A DNA stretch of 42,928 nucleotides from the NCBI GenBank assembly GCA_947177775.1, contig CAMWVS010000022.1, positions 1-42,928 of the forward strand, given 5' to 3'. This document shows, one piece after another, positions 9,036-18,106 of this stretch; position 1 is the first letter of the stretch, and every line of letters starts with the position of its first letter. This stretch comes from an uncultured Prevotella sp. (lineage in GTDB: Bacteria; Bacteroidota; Bacteroidia; Bacteroidales; Bacteroidaceae). The position numbers and the translations under genes were made by a program. The notes below the pieces were generated by a model. The model worked only from the letters and a program-made list of their open reading frames with translations, ran no database searches and had not been told where the DNA came from.

Positions 9036-9392
9036 ATGAAAAAGATTGAGGCGATTATTCGCAAGACAAAGTTCGAGGAAGTGAAGGACGCGCTGCTCGA
9101 CATCGACATCGAGTGGTTCTCCTATTATGACGTGCGCGGCGTCGGGAAAATGCGTCAGGCGCGCATCTACCGCGGAGTGAAGTATGACACAAGCTGCATC
9201 GAGCGCGTGCTGATCAGCGTCGTAGTGAGAAATCTGAATGTCGAAAAGACCATCGGGGCCATCGTCGCCGCCGCCCGTACTGGTGAGATAGGTGACGGCC
9301 GCATCTTCGTCATTCCCGTTGAGGACGCCGTGCGCATCCGTACCGGAGAGCGTGGAGACATCTCCCTCTACAACGCAGAACAGGAGAAATAA
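9036..9392 (+). CDS. Nitrogen regulatory protein P-II
   Basis: A 118-residue P-II family trimer subunit that senses 2-oxoglutarate and adenylate nucleotides and gates the ammonium channel encoded next to it. MKKIEAIIRKTKFEEVKDAL is the typical N-terminus. The T-loop region GVGKMRQARIYRGVKY is one residue shorter than in E. coli GlnB and rather divergent, but both tyrosines (Y45, Y50, equivalent to Y46/Y51) remain. GDGRIFVIPVEDAVRIRTGE matches the B/C-loop nucleotide pocket. The gene lies 27 nt before amt, a typical glnK-amtB arrangement. Whether the T-loop is uridylylated cannot be told from sequence. Confidence 0.9.
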   Translation: MKKIEAIIRKTKFEEVKDALLDIDIEWFSYYDVRGVGKMRQARIYRGVKYDTSCIERVLISVVVRNLNVEKTIGAIVAAARTGEIGDGRIFVIPVEDAVRIRTGERGDISLYNAEQEK

Positions 9393-9419
9393 TTATCACC
9401 AACACAAACGATAATCAAT

Positions 9420-10778
9420 ATGAAAAATATCTGTATATATAAGGTGGCGTTGGCAGCCTTCGCGCTGGCCATGCCTATGGCATCATTTGCCGCCGATACT
9501 ACCGTCGAAAAACTTGTCCGGGAGACTGAAATATCCATAAACACCATGTGGATGCTGCTCGCAGCCATGCTTGTCTTCTTCATGCAGCCCGGCTTTGCGC
9601 TCTGCGAGGCAGGTTTCTCACGCACGAAGAACACGGCCAACATCTTGTTCAAGAATTTCGTTGACTTCACCCTTGGTTCTGTCTGCTTCTGGCTGATAGG
9701 TTTCGGAGTGATGTGGGGATCTGGCGGCGAAGGCTTCATGGGTATGCCGGAGTGGGGCAGTCTCGACTTTATGACAGCTCCGGCCGGTCTTCCCGTCGAG
9801 GGATTTCTGATGTTCCAGACCGTCTTCTGTGCCACGGCGGCAACCATCGTATCGGGAGCCACGGCTGAGCGCACGAAGTTCCCGATGTATATAGTCTATT
9901 CGTTACTCATCTCCCTTATTGTCTATCCGATAGAAGGTCACTGGACATGGGGCGGCGGCTGGCTCATGAACGGTGAGGAAGGCAGTTTCATGATGGACGT
10001 TTTCGGATGTACGTTCCATGATTTCGCAGGTTCAACGGTTGTTCACTCCTGCGGCGGATGGCTCGCACTGGTTGGTGCGATGGTGCTCGGTCCGCGTCTC
10101 GGAAAGTACGGACGTGACGGCAAGAGCCGCGCCATACCCGGCCATAGCCTCACTTTTGCCGCCCTTGGCGTATTCATCCTGTGGTTCGGATGGTTCGGAT
10201 TCAATCCCGGTTCGCAGCTTGCCGCCTTCGGCGAAGATAACCGCGTGGCCATTTCCCATACCTTCGCGACAACCAACATGGCCGCTTGTACCGGCGGTCT
10301 GGGCACGCTCTTCTTCTCATGGGTGCGATACGGAAAGCCTTCTTTGTCGCTAACGCTCAATGGAATTCTTGCCGGTTTGGTCGGCATAACGGCCGGATGT
10401 GACCTCGTCAGCATCGGCGGAGCTGCTTGCATCGGTCTGATCTGTGGTCTGCTGATGCCTCTGTCAGTCGAGTTTATCGACCACGTGCTTCACATTGACG
10501 ACCCAGTCGGCGCATCGTCTGTCCACGGTGTCTGCGGATTTACGGGAACGGTCTGCACCGGTCTCTTCGCCACCGACAGCGGACTGTTATACGGTCACGG
10601 TTTCAATTTTTTTGTTGCCCAGATGTTTGGCGCCATTGTTGTCGGTATGTGGGCTATAACTTGTGGTTTCGTGATATTCAAGGGCATCGATCTTATATAC
10701 GGTCTGCGCGTCTCCCCGCGTATAGAGGAAGAGGGACTTGATATCTACGAGCACGGTGAAACGGCATACAATTCATGA
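9420..10778 (+). CDS. amt: Ammonium transporter Amt
   Basis: A 452-residue polytopic inner-membrane channel with a cleavable signal (MPMASFAADT) and 11 further hydrophobic segments, as in AmtB. The twin pore histidines are present in GSTVVHSCGGW (about residue 204) and SSVHGVCGF (about residue 361). The GEDNRVAISHTFATTNM and GITAGCDLVSIGGA segments are family signatures. It conducts ammonia/ammonium inward and is blocked by P-II under nitrogen excess; the adjacent P-II gene supports this. A strong hairpin lies 35 nt downstream, so it is the last gene of the operon. Confidence 0.93.
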   Translation: MKNICIYKVALAAFALAMPMASFAADTTVEKLVRETEISINTMWMLLAAMLVFFMQPGFALCEAGFSRTKNTANILFKNFVDFTLGSVCFWLIGFGVMWGSGGEGFMGMPEWGSLDFMTAPAGLPVEGFLMFQTVFCATAATIVSGATAERTKFPMYIVYSLLISLIVYPIEGHWTWGGGWLMNGEEGSFMMDVFGCTFHDFAGSTVVHSCGGWLALVGAMVLGPRLGKYGRDGKSRAIPGHSLTFAALGVFILWFGWFGFNPGSQLAAFGEDNRVAISHTFATTNMAACTGGLGTLFFSWVRYGKPSLSLTLNGILAGLVGITAGCDLVSIGGAACIGLICGLLMPLSVEFIDHVLHIDDPVGASSVHGVCGFTGTVCTGLFATDSGLLYGHGFNFFVAQMFGAIVVGMWAITCGFVIFKGIDLIYGLRVSPRIEEEGLDIYEHGETAYNS

Positions 10779-10813
10779 CATAACGAGTAGAAAGGTCTTT
10801 GATTGAAGGAACG

Positions 10814-10887
10814 TTCTGTTCTAAGCATAAAAACGAAATGTTCGTGCTTTCCTGTACGAACATTTCGTTTTTATGCTTAGAACAGAA
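10814..10887. terminator. 32-bp perfect inverted repeat, bidirectional terminator
   Basis: Arms at 10814-10845 and 10856-10887 are exact reverse complements over 32 bp with a 10-nt loop. The hairpin lies between the convergent amt (+) and GH29 (-) genes. Each arm contains an internal A5 or T5 run rather than a T-tract after the stem, so it may work as a terminator from both sides by partial-stem formation. The length and perfection are unusual for a simple terminator. Confidence 0.75.
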
Positions 10888-10949
10888 GCCTACTGGCAAC
10901 TATGCGAATGGATTGAACAACACGTTCCCGTGCAATCGTATGTTTTCTG

Positions 10950-12623
10950 TTATCTTATCTTCAGCACTGGAGCAATAGTGTTGACCTTTTCCGGCAGGGT
11001 GACGGTAAGCTTGCCGTCGGCCTGTGAGAACTTTACCTTGCCGTAGCCGAGCAGTTCTATTGATTTGATTTTCTCGTCGGCAAGGTTCCGGATGTTTATC
11101 GTCATGTTGTCGGGCCATGCGAGGGCTGTGGCGTAGATGACGTTGCCCTTGGCCGTGAAGCGGATTTCGTCGGCTCCGGCTTTGGTATATTGGCCGTCGT
11201 TGAATCCCTGAGCTTTGATGGCGATGTCGCTGTCAGCGATGGGGCCCTCACCGAAGACACGCCATGGCCGGGTGCCGACAATGCTCTCCTTGTTTACTTT
11301 CATCCACGCACCGAACTCACGGAGTATGGCCTCTTCCTTCTCGTCGAACGTACCGTCGGCCTTGAGCGGCACGTTGAGTAGCATGTTGCCGTTTTTGCTC
11401 ACGATGTCAACAAGCAGTTTCACCACTGTTGCGGCCGATTTATATCGGTTACGTTCGTACGTCGAAGTGTTATAGTGCCAGTCGCCGAGACAGTTGCAGC
11501 ACTGCCAAGGCCGTTCCATAATCCTGTTAGGCGCTCCGCGTTCCACATCCCAGACAAGAGCCTCCTTCTGTTCGTCAGTGAGAATCTTGCCGAACACAAC
11601 TCCCGGGTCGGGATTGCCTCCGTTCCTGACTCTTGTTGCGGTCTTCGTCTTCAGATGGCGGTTGTACATGTGGGTCGTAATCTTCATTCCCGCGTCGCTC
11701 ACTGGGTAGAATGGCAGGACGGTGACGTCGAAGTAGATAAGGTCGGGTGAATAACGGTTGATGGCGTCGAGCGTGCGGTTATAGAAGTTAGTGATATATT
11801 CCTCTGTCGGTATCACCGCACCGTTGCCCCATCCCCACTGGCTGTGTATTCCCTTGTTGTCCCACATCTTGTCGCTCATGTCGTGGTTCTGTGCGTAGAG
11901 TTTCTGCGGGTCAAGCCCCTTCCACCATTTCTCCGTTCCGTCGGCGTTTGGGCGGTAGCCGTCCTCCTTTGTCAGCCATCCGTCATATTTCACACCGCGT
12001 TTCTCTCCCTTCAGGTCGAAACGACGTGCCGGTTCATACCACATCCAGGCGTGGTCGGCATGGAACGATATACCGAAAGGCAGCCCGGCCTTTTTCGTTG
12101 CCGCAGCCCATTCAGCGAGGATGTCACGCCGTGGCCCGATATTCATGGAGTTCCATTCCTGATACGGGCTGTCCCAGAGGTCGAAGTTGTCGTGATGATT
12201 GCCGAGCACGAAGAAGTATTCGGCGCCAATCTCCTTGTAGAACTGCACGAGCTTTTCCGGTTCCCACTTCTCCGCTTTGAACAGTGGTAGCACGTCCTTG
12301 AAGCCGAATTCCGACGGGTGGCCGTAGTGTTTGAGATGGTGGTTATACTTGCCAGTTCCTTCCATATACATCTCGCGGGCCATCCAGTCGCCTGAGCCTT
12401 CCACGCACTGCGGTCCCCAATGGGCCCAGATGCCGAATTTGGCGTTTCGGAACCATTCCGGCGTTTCATATTGGCGCAGCGACTCCCACGTCGGTTCAAA
12501 CACGCCGTTCTCCATCGGTTCCTGCTCCTCGCTTACTTTCACTTGATACTCCTGTGCCTTGACTGTCGTCAAGACAATCAATAAGGCAGTGACGGCAGTC
12601 ACGGTACGAATAGTCTTGCACAT
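10950..12623 (-). CDS. GH29 alpha-L-fucosidase
   Basis: A 557-residue secreted glycoside hydrolase. A signal peptide (TVTAVTALLIVLTTVKAQ) precedes the GH29 N-terminal signature WFRNAKFGIWAHWGPQ. EYFFVLGNHHDNFDLWDS and GISFHADHAWMWYEPA follow. The predicted nucleophile Asp is in PDLIYFDVTVLPF, where most members have WFDG, so the surroundings are slightly unusual. The C-terminal about 90 residues form a beta-sandwich common in the family. It probably removes terminal alpha-L-fucose from glycans in the periplasm or at the surface. It lies 29 nt downstream of the GH106 gene in a three-gene minus-strand operon. Linkage specificity cannot be read from sequence. Confidence 0.88.
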   Translation of the reverse strand: MCKTIRTVTAVTALLIVLTTVKAQEYQVKVSEEQEPMENGVFEPTWESLRQYETPEWFRNAKFGIWAHWGPQCVEGSGDWMAREMYMEGTGKYNHHLKHYGHPSEFGFKDVLPLFKAEKWEPEKLVQFYKEIGAEYFFVLGNHHDNFDLWDSPYQEWNSMNIGPRRDILAEWAAATKKAGLPFGISFHADHAWMWYEPARRFDLKGEKRGVKYDGWLTKEDGYRPNADGTEKWWKGLDPQKLYAQNHDMSDKMWDNKGIHSQWGWGNGAVIPTEEYITNFYNRTLDAINRYSPDLIYFDVTVLPFYPVSDAGMKITTHMYNRHLKTKTATRVRNGGNPDPGVVFGKILTDEQKEALVWDVERGAPNRIMERPWQCCNCLGDWHYNTSTYERNRYKSAATVVKLLVDIVSKNGNMLLNVPLKADGTFDEKEEAILREFGAWMKVNKESIVGTRPWRVFGEGPIADSDIAIKAQGFNDGQYTKAGADEIRFTAKGNVIYATALAWPDNMTINIRNLADEKIKSIELLGYGKVKFSQADGKLTVTLPEKVNTIAPVLKIR

Positions 12624-12652
12624 TTATATTTTATATAGTTAATTGGTGATGT

Positions 12653-15157
12653 TTATTCGAATATCAGCTCGACGGGGCCCGTCAGTCCCGACGGAAGCAA
12701 TGGCGAGTCGGCTGTGAAGAACTTGAAGCATCCCACGGTCTTGCGGCCTTTCGATGGGCGCGGTGTCCCGTCGCGCAGCCAGTCGGGTATGGATTTCATG
12801 AAGCGTCCGGCAACTGGTGCCCCCGGTGCGTAGGTATATTGTAAAGGCTCAGACCATTCGATGTCGTCCGGCTCATGCTCGTCTCCTATCATGCGGTTGG
12901 GCCACAGATTGGTCACGTCTATCTCTATTGTATTGACGCCCTTCTGCAGAGCCGACGTTACGTCAAGCAGGAACGGAGCTTTCCACATAACGGGGAATGT
13001 CTTTCCGTTGACGCGCACCGCCGCCATGTTCTTTACGTCTCCAAGGCTGAGCACGGCGCGCCGTCCGTTCTGCAGCTTCTTCTTCAGCGTCACGGTGCGG
13101 GTGTAGGTGGCCGTGCCGGAGAAATAGCGGATGTCGTCCGTCGGTGATGTTGTCCAATCGAAGAGCGTATCGGTCATGACGGCAGTAGGACCGTCGGGCG
13201 ATGTCGGGAAAGAGATAGTCCAGCCATTGCTGATATTCACGGATGCGGCGGTCGTGTCGTTGCGTTGTGTGAGCAGGACGTTTTCTGGCGGATTGGCGTT
13301 GGCGGCATACCTATCGGCGTTTTGTGATATATCGGCAGTAGGCGTCATGGGTTGCGGTCCGCAGATGACGAGGAAGCGCGAGCCGTTCGGCTCTATTGTG
13401 ACGACGATGTTGTCTTTCTGTTGCTGTGCGGCCATCGTGACGGAGTAGGGGTCCCACAATTCCACGCTGCGGTCTCCGGCGAAGGCGGCCAAGCGGAGAG
13501 TGTCGGCGACTGTATGTTCCGTCGGGTTGCAGAGGAAGATGATGTCGTTGGCTCCGTCAGTGCGGCGGTAGGTTTTGAAGCGGTTTGTCAGACGGAGCTG
13601 GTCCTTGGCCGGCACACCGCGTTGCAACAGCGACTGGCAGCGTGCCATGTAGTCGAACAGCGCGCGTGCGCCGCCCGCCTTCCACCATGTCTGCCCGGGC
13701 ACAAAATGTGTACCCCATATTCCAAATGACATTCCGGGCTCGACGTTTGGCCATGGATTGGCCGCACCGGCGTGGAGCATCATCCGGTTGACACCGGTAC
13801 AGAAAGCCCGGTCGCATATCGGTTTGAGCGACTGCGGACCGTCCTGCCATGCATGGAGCGGCCAGCACGTGAAGGCTTCGGCCACAAGCATACGGCGCTG
13901 GGTGTTGCGCATCACTTTCTCATGGCCGGCCATGTCCTTCCATCCCCAGTTGGGTTTAACCCAGAATTCGGTGGCAACGATGGCGTTTGGCGACTCTTTC
14001 AGAATCTTATAGATGTCGAGCACGCGGAACGGCTTCTGTCCGCCAGTGCCGTAAGGCTCGATGAGCAGTTTCATTCCCGGCGTGCGTTCGGCCAGTTCGG
14101 CCATGTAGCCGTAGTAGTTTTCGGCGAAGAGCGACGTCAACACGTCGGTGAAATCCTTTTTGAACCGTGAATCCTCTTCTTTGCTCCCGATTACGGCGCG
14201 CCCGGCGATAGAGGGCAGATACGGAATGAGACTGTAGCCTTTGCGCGAACGGAACTCGTCGGGCAGAACTACGCTCCAGTCCTGTCCGCCCGCCTCGTAG
14301 CTGTCAATCTCGATGCGGTTGAACGTCTTGCCGGCCAAGTCTCCGGCCAAGTCAATGAGCATCTGCGGATAGCCGTCCCAAAAGTGTTTCACGGCTTCGC
14401 GGCGCATCTTGTCACATTCCAGTCCCTGCCCCGATACCGGTGCCTGCGAGTGGTTGGTCTTTCCGTTGGTCGTGTGGCCGAAGCGCAGCACCGCGGGACG
14501 GGTCTTCAATGCCTCTGCTATCTGTCGCGGAACGGTCAGGACTCCGTCTGCCGTCATATATTGAGTCAGGTTGACGATGTCGTCCTTGCCGACGGTAGAA
14601 TCGGCGGGCATGGCCAGCACGGCGATGTCCTCATAATAGTCATATTTCGGGTCAACATCGGGGCGTGGGAGCCGGACCGTTTTTCCTTTCTTTATATTTA
14701 GAATATCCTCAGCCTTCAGTCGTATTTCGGAGAACACGAGCTTCTGCATTGAATATTCCGGTGTGACATTTCCGTATGCGCTCGACGACCATCCCGGACA
14801 GTTGTGCGTGCCGAAACTCAGCCCCAAGCGCCTGCACTCCTCCATAGCCCAACGCATCATCGTCTTCCACTTCTCGCTGCCTATGGCGCATGTCGGGTCG
14901 CCTATAAGGCTCTGCATTTCACCGCCAATCTGGAAGTTCTGAACTCCGGCCAGTCCTGCGGCCTTGAACTCTTCAAGGTCTTTGGTTATGCCCTCCTTCG
15001 TTACGAGTCCGTCCATCCATTGCCAGATGATTAGTGGGCGGTTTTCGTCAGTGGGGTTGAGAAAACCGTCCTTGTATGGCGTCTGTGCGCCGGAGGTGAC
15101 TGGCAGACCGGCAATGAGCACGGCAGCCATAGACAGATATTTCCTTATTTTGTTCAT
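12653..15157 (-). CDS. GH106-like alpha-L-rhamnosidase
   Basis: An 834-residue secreted enzyme with signal peptide (YLSMAAVLIAGLPVTSGAQ). The GH106-type opening is visible in IIWQWMDGLVTKEGITKDLE and AGLAGVQNFQIGGE, followed by GLSFGTHNCPGWSSS and a long (alpha/beta)-like catalytic region containing RIEIDSYEAGGQDW. The C-terminal about 170 residues look like a galactose-binding beta-sandwich (YTRTVTLKKKLQNGRRAVLS, MAAVRVNGKTFPVMW). The family removes alpha-L-rhamnose from rhamnogalacturonans and related polymers. The start codon lies inside a 26-bp tandem repeat shared with the end of the upstream GH95 gene. Assignment is by motif recognition; some close relatives are annotated only as glycosyl hydrolase. 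Confidence 0.8.
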   Translation of the reverse strand: MNKIRKYLSMAAVLIAGLPVTSGAQTPYKDGFLNPTDENRPLIIWQWMDGLVTKEGITKDLEEFKAAGLAGVQNFQIGGEMQSLIGDPTCAIGSEKWKTMMRWAMEECRRLGLSFGTHNCPGWSSSAYGNVTPEYSMQKLVFSEIRLKAEDILNIKKGKTVRLPRPDVDPKYDYYEDIAVLAMPADSTVGKDDIVNLTQYMTADGVLTVPRQIAEALKTRPAVLRFGHTTNGKTNHSQAPVSGQGLECDKMRREAVKHFWDGYPQMLIDLAGDLAGKTFNRIEIDSYEAGGQDWSVVLPDEFRSRKGYSLIPYLPSIAGRAVIGSKEEDSRFKKDFTDVLTSLFAENYYGYMAELAERTPGMKLLIEPYGTGGQKPFRVLDIYKILKESPNAIVATEFWVKPNWGWKDMAGHEKVMRNTQRRMLVAEAFTCWPLHAWQDGPQSLKPICDRAFCTGVNRMMLHAGAANPWPNVEPGMSFGIWGTHFVPGQTWWKAGGARALFDYMARCQSLLQRGVPAKDQLRLTNRFKTYRRTDGANDIIFLCNPTEHTVADTLRLAAFAGDRSVELWDPYSVTMAAQQQKDNIVVTIEPNGSRFLVICGPQPMTPTADISQNADRYAANANPPENVLLTQRNDTTAASVNISNGWTISFPTSPDGPTAVMTDTLFDWTTSPTDDIRYFSGTATYTRTVTLKKKLQNGRRAVLSLGDVKNMAAVRVNGKTFPVMWKAPFLLDVTSALQKGVNTIEIDVTNLWPNRMIGDEHEPDDIEWSEPLQYTYAPGAPVAGRFMKSIPDWLRDGTPRPSKGRKTVGCFKFFTADSPLLPSGLTGPVELIFE

Positions 15158-15223
15158 ATTTCAGTTTCCTTCATAATGTTCATATTTCAGTTTCCTTCAT
15201 AATGTTCATATTTCAGTTTCCTT
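15152..15223 (-). repeat. 26-bp tandem repeat carrying the GH106 ribosome-binding site and start
   Basis: Two full copies (15152-15177, 15178-15203) and a 20-nt partial copy (15204-15223) occur head to tail. On the minus strand each unit reads GAAGGAAACTGAAATATGAA and so contains a purine-rich leader and an ATG. The partial copy covers the last codons and TGA stop of the GH95 gene; the copy at lowest coordinates supplies the GH106 start codon. An upstream unit would encode the short peptide MNIMKETEI before a stop. Confidence 0.9.
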
Positions 15224-17747
15224 TGACCTCTACGGTTATTGTCTGTCCGGCTGTTGTCTCGACGTCATATTCATAGATTTCGCGCAGCAGCTGGGTGGTG
15301 ATGCGTGCCTGTTCGCTGATCATGGGGCGTAGCGTTGGCTGTTGGGCGTAGAACGGATTGGGGTTGTCGCCTTTTGATTTAGCCGGAAGATTGAGCGGAG
15401 TGTATGTTCGCAGGCGGAGGCGGCCGCCGATGGTGCTGCGGATTGTGGCAGAGGCGAGCAGGCCGTCACGCCAGACCATATTTTCAACGACGAATCCGCC
15501 ACGCGCGCAGAGTCCGCCGACCTCACCGTCGCGCCACTCCGAAGGCAGGGCGGGCAGGAGGTGGAGCGCACCGTCATGGCTCTGGATAAGCATCTCGGCG
15601 ATGCCCGTGGTGCAACCGAAGTTGCCGTCAATCTGGAACGGCGGATGGGCGTCGAAAAGATTGGGATAGGTGCCGCCGCCCTGCCCCTTTTGGTTCTCAG
15701 GAGTGACGTAGGTCAGCTGGTTTTTTATCAGCCGGTAGGCATGGTCGCCGTCGAGCATGCGCGCCCAGAAGCACACCTTCCATCCCATTGACCAGCCTGT
15801 AGAAGGGTCGCCACGCTGGATGAGCGTGTTGCGGGCGGCCTCGAAGAGCACTGGCGTGCGGTAGGGCGAAATCTGCTGACCGGGATAGAGTCCCCAAAGA
15901 TGGGAGATGTGGCGGTGGTGGTCGGTGGGCGTGTCCCAGTCTTCAAACCACTCCTGCAGCTGACCGTAGCGTCCTACCTGCATCGGCGGCAGACGGCGGC
16001 GCAGATGGGCCAGTGTGTCGGCGAAAGCGCTGTCGCGGGATAGCGTTCGGGCAGCTTCTATGACATTGGAGAAGAGATCGGTGACGAGCTGGTTGTCCAT
16101 CGTTATGCCGGCATAGAGGTTCGCTTTCGGCATGTTCTTGACGGAGCGCGGACGGTTTTCGGGTGAGTTTGACGGTGTGACGACGAGATAGCCCGTGCGC
16201 GGGTCCTCGACGAGGAAGTCGACGAAGAACTCGGCCGCACCGCGCATTACGGGGTAGGCCTGTTCGAGAAACTTGCGGTCGCCGGTGTAGAGATAGTGCA
16301 TCCACAGATGCTGGCTGAGCCATGCACCGCCTGATGGCCAGATGCCGCAGTAGGCGTAGTCGAGGGCGCCGGTGATGCGCCACAGGTCACTGTTGTGATG
16401 GCACACCCATCCGCGGCAGCCATACATCCGCGATGCGGTTTCGGCGCCGCTCTGGCTCAGTTCGCTGACCATCCGCAGCAGCGGCTCGTGAAGTTCGCTG
16501 AGATTGGTCACCTCGGCAGGCCAGTAGTTCATTTCGGTGTTGATGTTGGTTGTATAGTTGCACGACCAGGCCGGCGACGTCTTGTCGTTCCATTTGCCCT
16601 GAAGATTGGCGGCCTGACATCCGGGCTGCGAGCAAGATATCAGCAGATAGCGGCCGAACTGGAAGTAGAGAGCTTCAAGATGAGGGTCGGCGCCTTCGGC
16701 GTATTCGCGTATGCGGCGGTCGATGGGCTTTTGTGTCTGGGCGTTCTCACCGAGGTTGAGGCTCACGCGGCCATATTGGCTCCGGTAGCGGGCAATGTGG
16801 CCACTGCGGGCCTTGTCGTAGCGCGTGGCTGCGGCTTTCAGTGCCGTGGCATTGCGGCTGTAAGGGTCGGCGGTCAGCTCCTTGTAATTAGTGAAATTGG
16901 TTGCCATGGCTATATAGACGGTCACTTCCGATGCCCCCGTGACCGTGATAGCCGTGTCGGCCGGAGCTACGCTTCCGCCGCGCTGGGCCACTTTCATGTC
17001 GGCGCAGTAGCGGACACGCCCCTCGACTTTCGGTTTGCCTTCGGTCGTACCTTCAAGTCGCAGCATGTCACGTCCGATGGTCTTGACCTCTGGCGACGGC
17101 ATAGGTGTCGAGTATGTCAGCCGGCAGTTGATGGAACGCGGTTTCGACGACGTGATGCGTATGCGGATGAGACCGTCAGTCAGCGAGGCAAAGGCTTCCT
17201 CACGATATTCCACACCGCCGACTTTATAGCTTGTCGTGGCGATGGCACGGTCGATGTCCAGTTCGCGGCGATAGTCGGTGACGCTGCCGTTGCGGCCGGA
17301 ATATGTGATGTTGAGACTGCCAACGGTCTGATAAGGCATTTCCCTGCCGACTGGAGAGATGATACACTCCTCGCCGATGCGTTCGGCCTCGTCACTCCGT
17401 CCCTCGAAAATCAGACGACGCATCTCGGGCAGGGCTTTCAGTCCCTTCGGATTGTAATTTGAATACGGTTGTCCGGCCGAAACAGTCTCTTCGTTGAGCT
17501 GATAGCGTGAACTTTCCGTGCCTCCGAATATCATGGCCGCCACACGACCGTTGCCGATGGGCAAGGCCTCTTCCCAATAGTCGGCCGGGCGGTCGAACCA
17601 CAGCAGATAAGGGCTGCGACCTTCGGATGAGGGTTTGCTGACGTCAGTGGCTTTTTTAGCCGATGCGTGTGCGGCTGTCATCGGCTGACGTGCCACAGAA
17701 GTGATGCAGGAGAGCATCAGTGTGACTGTTATTAACAGATGTTTCAT
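15213..17747 (-). CDS. GH95 alpha-L-fucosidase/alpha-L-galactosidase
   Basis: An 844-residue secreted enzyme. The start at 17747 ([12 protein letters not shown], signal peptide ending ITSVARQ) is preferred over an in-frame start at 17933, whose extra 62 residues look non-coding. The N-terminal beta-sandwich begins [20 protein letters not shown]. The catalytic (alpha/alpha)6 barrel contains the asparagine motif [17 protein letters not shown] (about residues 400-415), [13 protein letters not shown] and [17 protein letters not shown] (about residue 697), all GH95 hallmarks. GH95 enzymes invert alpha-1,2-L-fucosyl or, in some plant-glycan loci, alpha-L-galactosyl linkages, and which applies is unresolved. 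First gene of the GH95-GH106-GH29 operon; a -7 element lies upstream. Confidence 0.88.
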   Translation of the reverse strand: MKHLLITVTLMLSCITSVARQPMTAAHASAKKATDVSKPSSEGRSPYLLWFDRPADYWEEALPIGNGRVAAMIFGGTESSRYQLNEETVSAGQPYSNYNPKGLKALPEMRRLIFEGRSDEAERIGEECIISPVGREMPYQTVGSLNITYSGRNGSVTDYRRELDIDRAIATTSYKVGGVEYREEAFASLTDGLIRIRITSSKPRSINCRLTYSTPMPSPEVKTIGRDMLRLEGTTEGKPKVEGRVRYCADMKVAQRGGSVAPADTAITVTGASEVTVYIAMATNFTNYKELTADPYSRNATALKAAATRYDKARSGHIARYRSQYGRVSLNLGENAQTQKPIDRRIREYAEGADPHLEALYFQFGRYLLISCSQPGCQAANLQGKWNDKTSPAWSCNYTTNINTEMNYWPAEVTNLSELHEPLLRMVSELSQSGAETASRMYGCRGWVCHHNSDLWRITGALDYAYCGIWPSGGAWLSQHLWMHYLYTGDRKFLEQAYPVMRGAAEFFVDFLVEDPRTGYLVVTPSNSPENRPRSVKNMPKANLYAGITMDNQLVTDLFSNVIEAARTLSRDSAFADTLAHLRRRLPPMQVGRYGQLQEWFEDWDTPTDHHRHISHLWGLYPGQQISPYRTPVLFEAARNTLIQRGDPSTGWSMGWKVCFWARMLDGDHAYRLIKNQLTYVTPENQKGQGGGTYPNLFDAHPPFQIDGNFGCTTGIAEMLIQSHDGALHLLPALPSEWRDGEVGGLCARGGFVVENMVWRDGLLASATIRSTIGGRLRLRTYTPLNLPAKSKGDNPNPFYAQQPTLRPMISEQARITTQLLREIYEYDVETTAGQTITVEVKGN

Positions 17748-17824
17748 GATGAAAAACAAAATAGGTTTGTATGATTGTCTGAGATAAGTTCCGGCACTGA
17801 TTCCGCTGGACCAACCGGTGTTTG

Positions 17825-17832
17825 CAAAGTTA
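17825..17832 (-). promoter_or_regulatory. Putative -7 element for the glycosidase operon
   Basis: On the minus strand TAACTTTG matches TAnnTTTG exactly, 78 nt upstream of the GH95 start at 17747. No clear -33 TTTG was found at the expected distance. Confidence 0.5.
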
Positions 17833-18008
17833 TCGGTTTTAAAGGAAAAAGCCATTTCTTTATGACCATGAATTATGATATTTTCCCTCGTTTTTTGTTG
17901 GTTATGTAGATTGAAGAAGGGATGTGTTGTCACTTTTGATTGTGTTGTAAGGTTTCAAGGTTTCCGGTCTTTGGAAGCTTTTGTTGCTTATATATCAGGA
18001 AACATTCG

Positions 18009-18036
18009 TTTGTTCCATTGATTTTTCGTACTTTTG
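18009..18036 (+). promoter_or_regulatory. Putative promoter of the WecB-family gene
   Basis: TTTG (18009-18012) and TACTTTTG (18029-18036) resemble the Bacteroidetes -33/-7 pair, though the 16-nt spacing is short. The gap 17748-18106 holds only the two divergent promoters. Confidence 0.4.
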
Positions 18037-18106
18037 GGGCAAAGTTGGCGTGATTTGCAGAAAACAGCTGCTTATTATGTCGCATAGAAATAAAAGGTGA
18101 AAGAAC

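Noticed and set aside
15152..15223. Tandem 26-bp repeats as a CRISPR array
   Set aside because: Units are directly adjacent with no spacers, only 2.8 copies, and no cas genes nearby.
16395..17462. 355-codon open frame antisense to the GH95 gene
   Set aside because: Shadow frame; the GH95 catalytic motifs lie on the other strand over the same bases.
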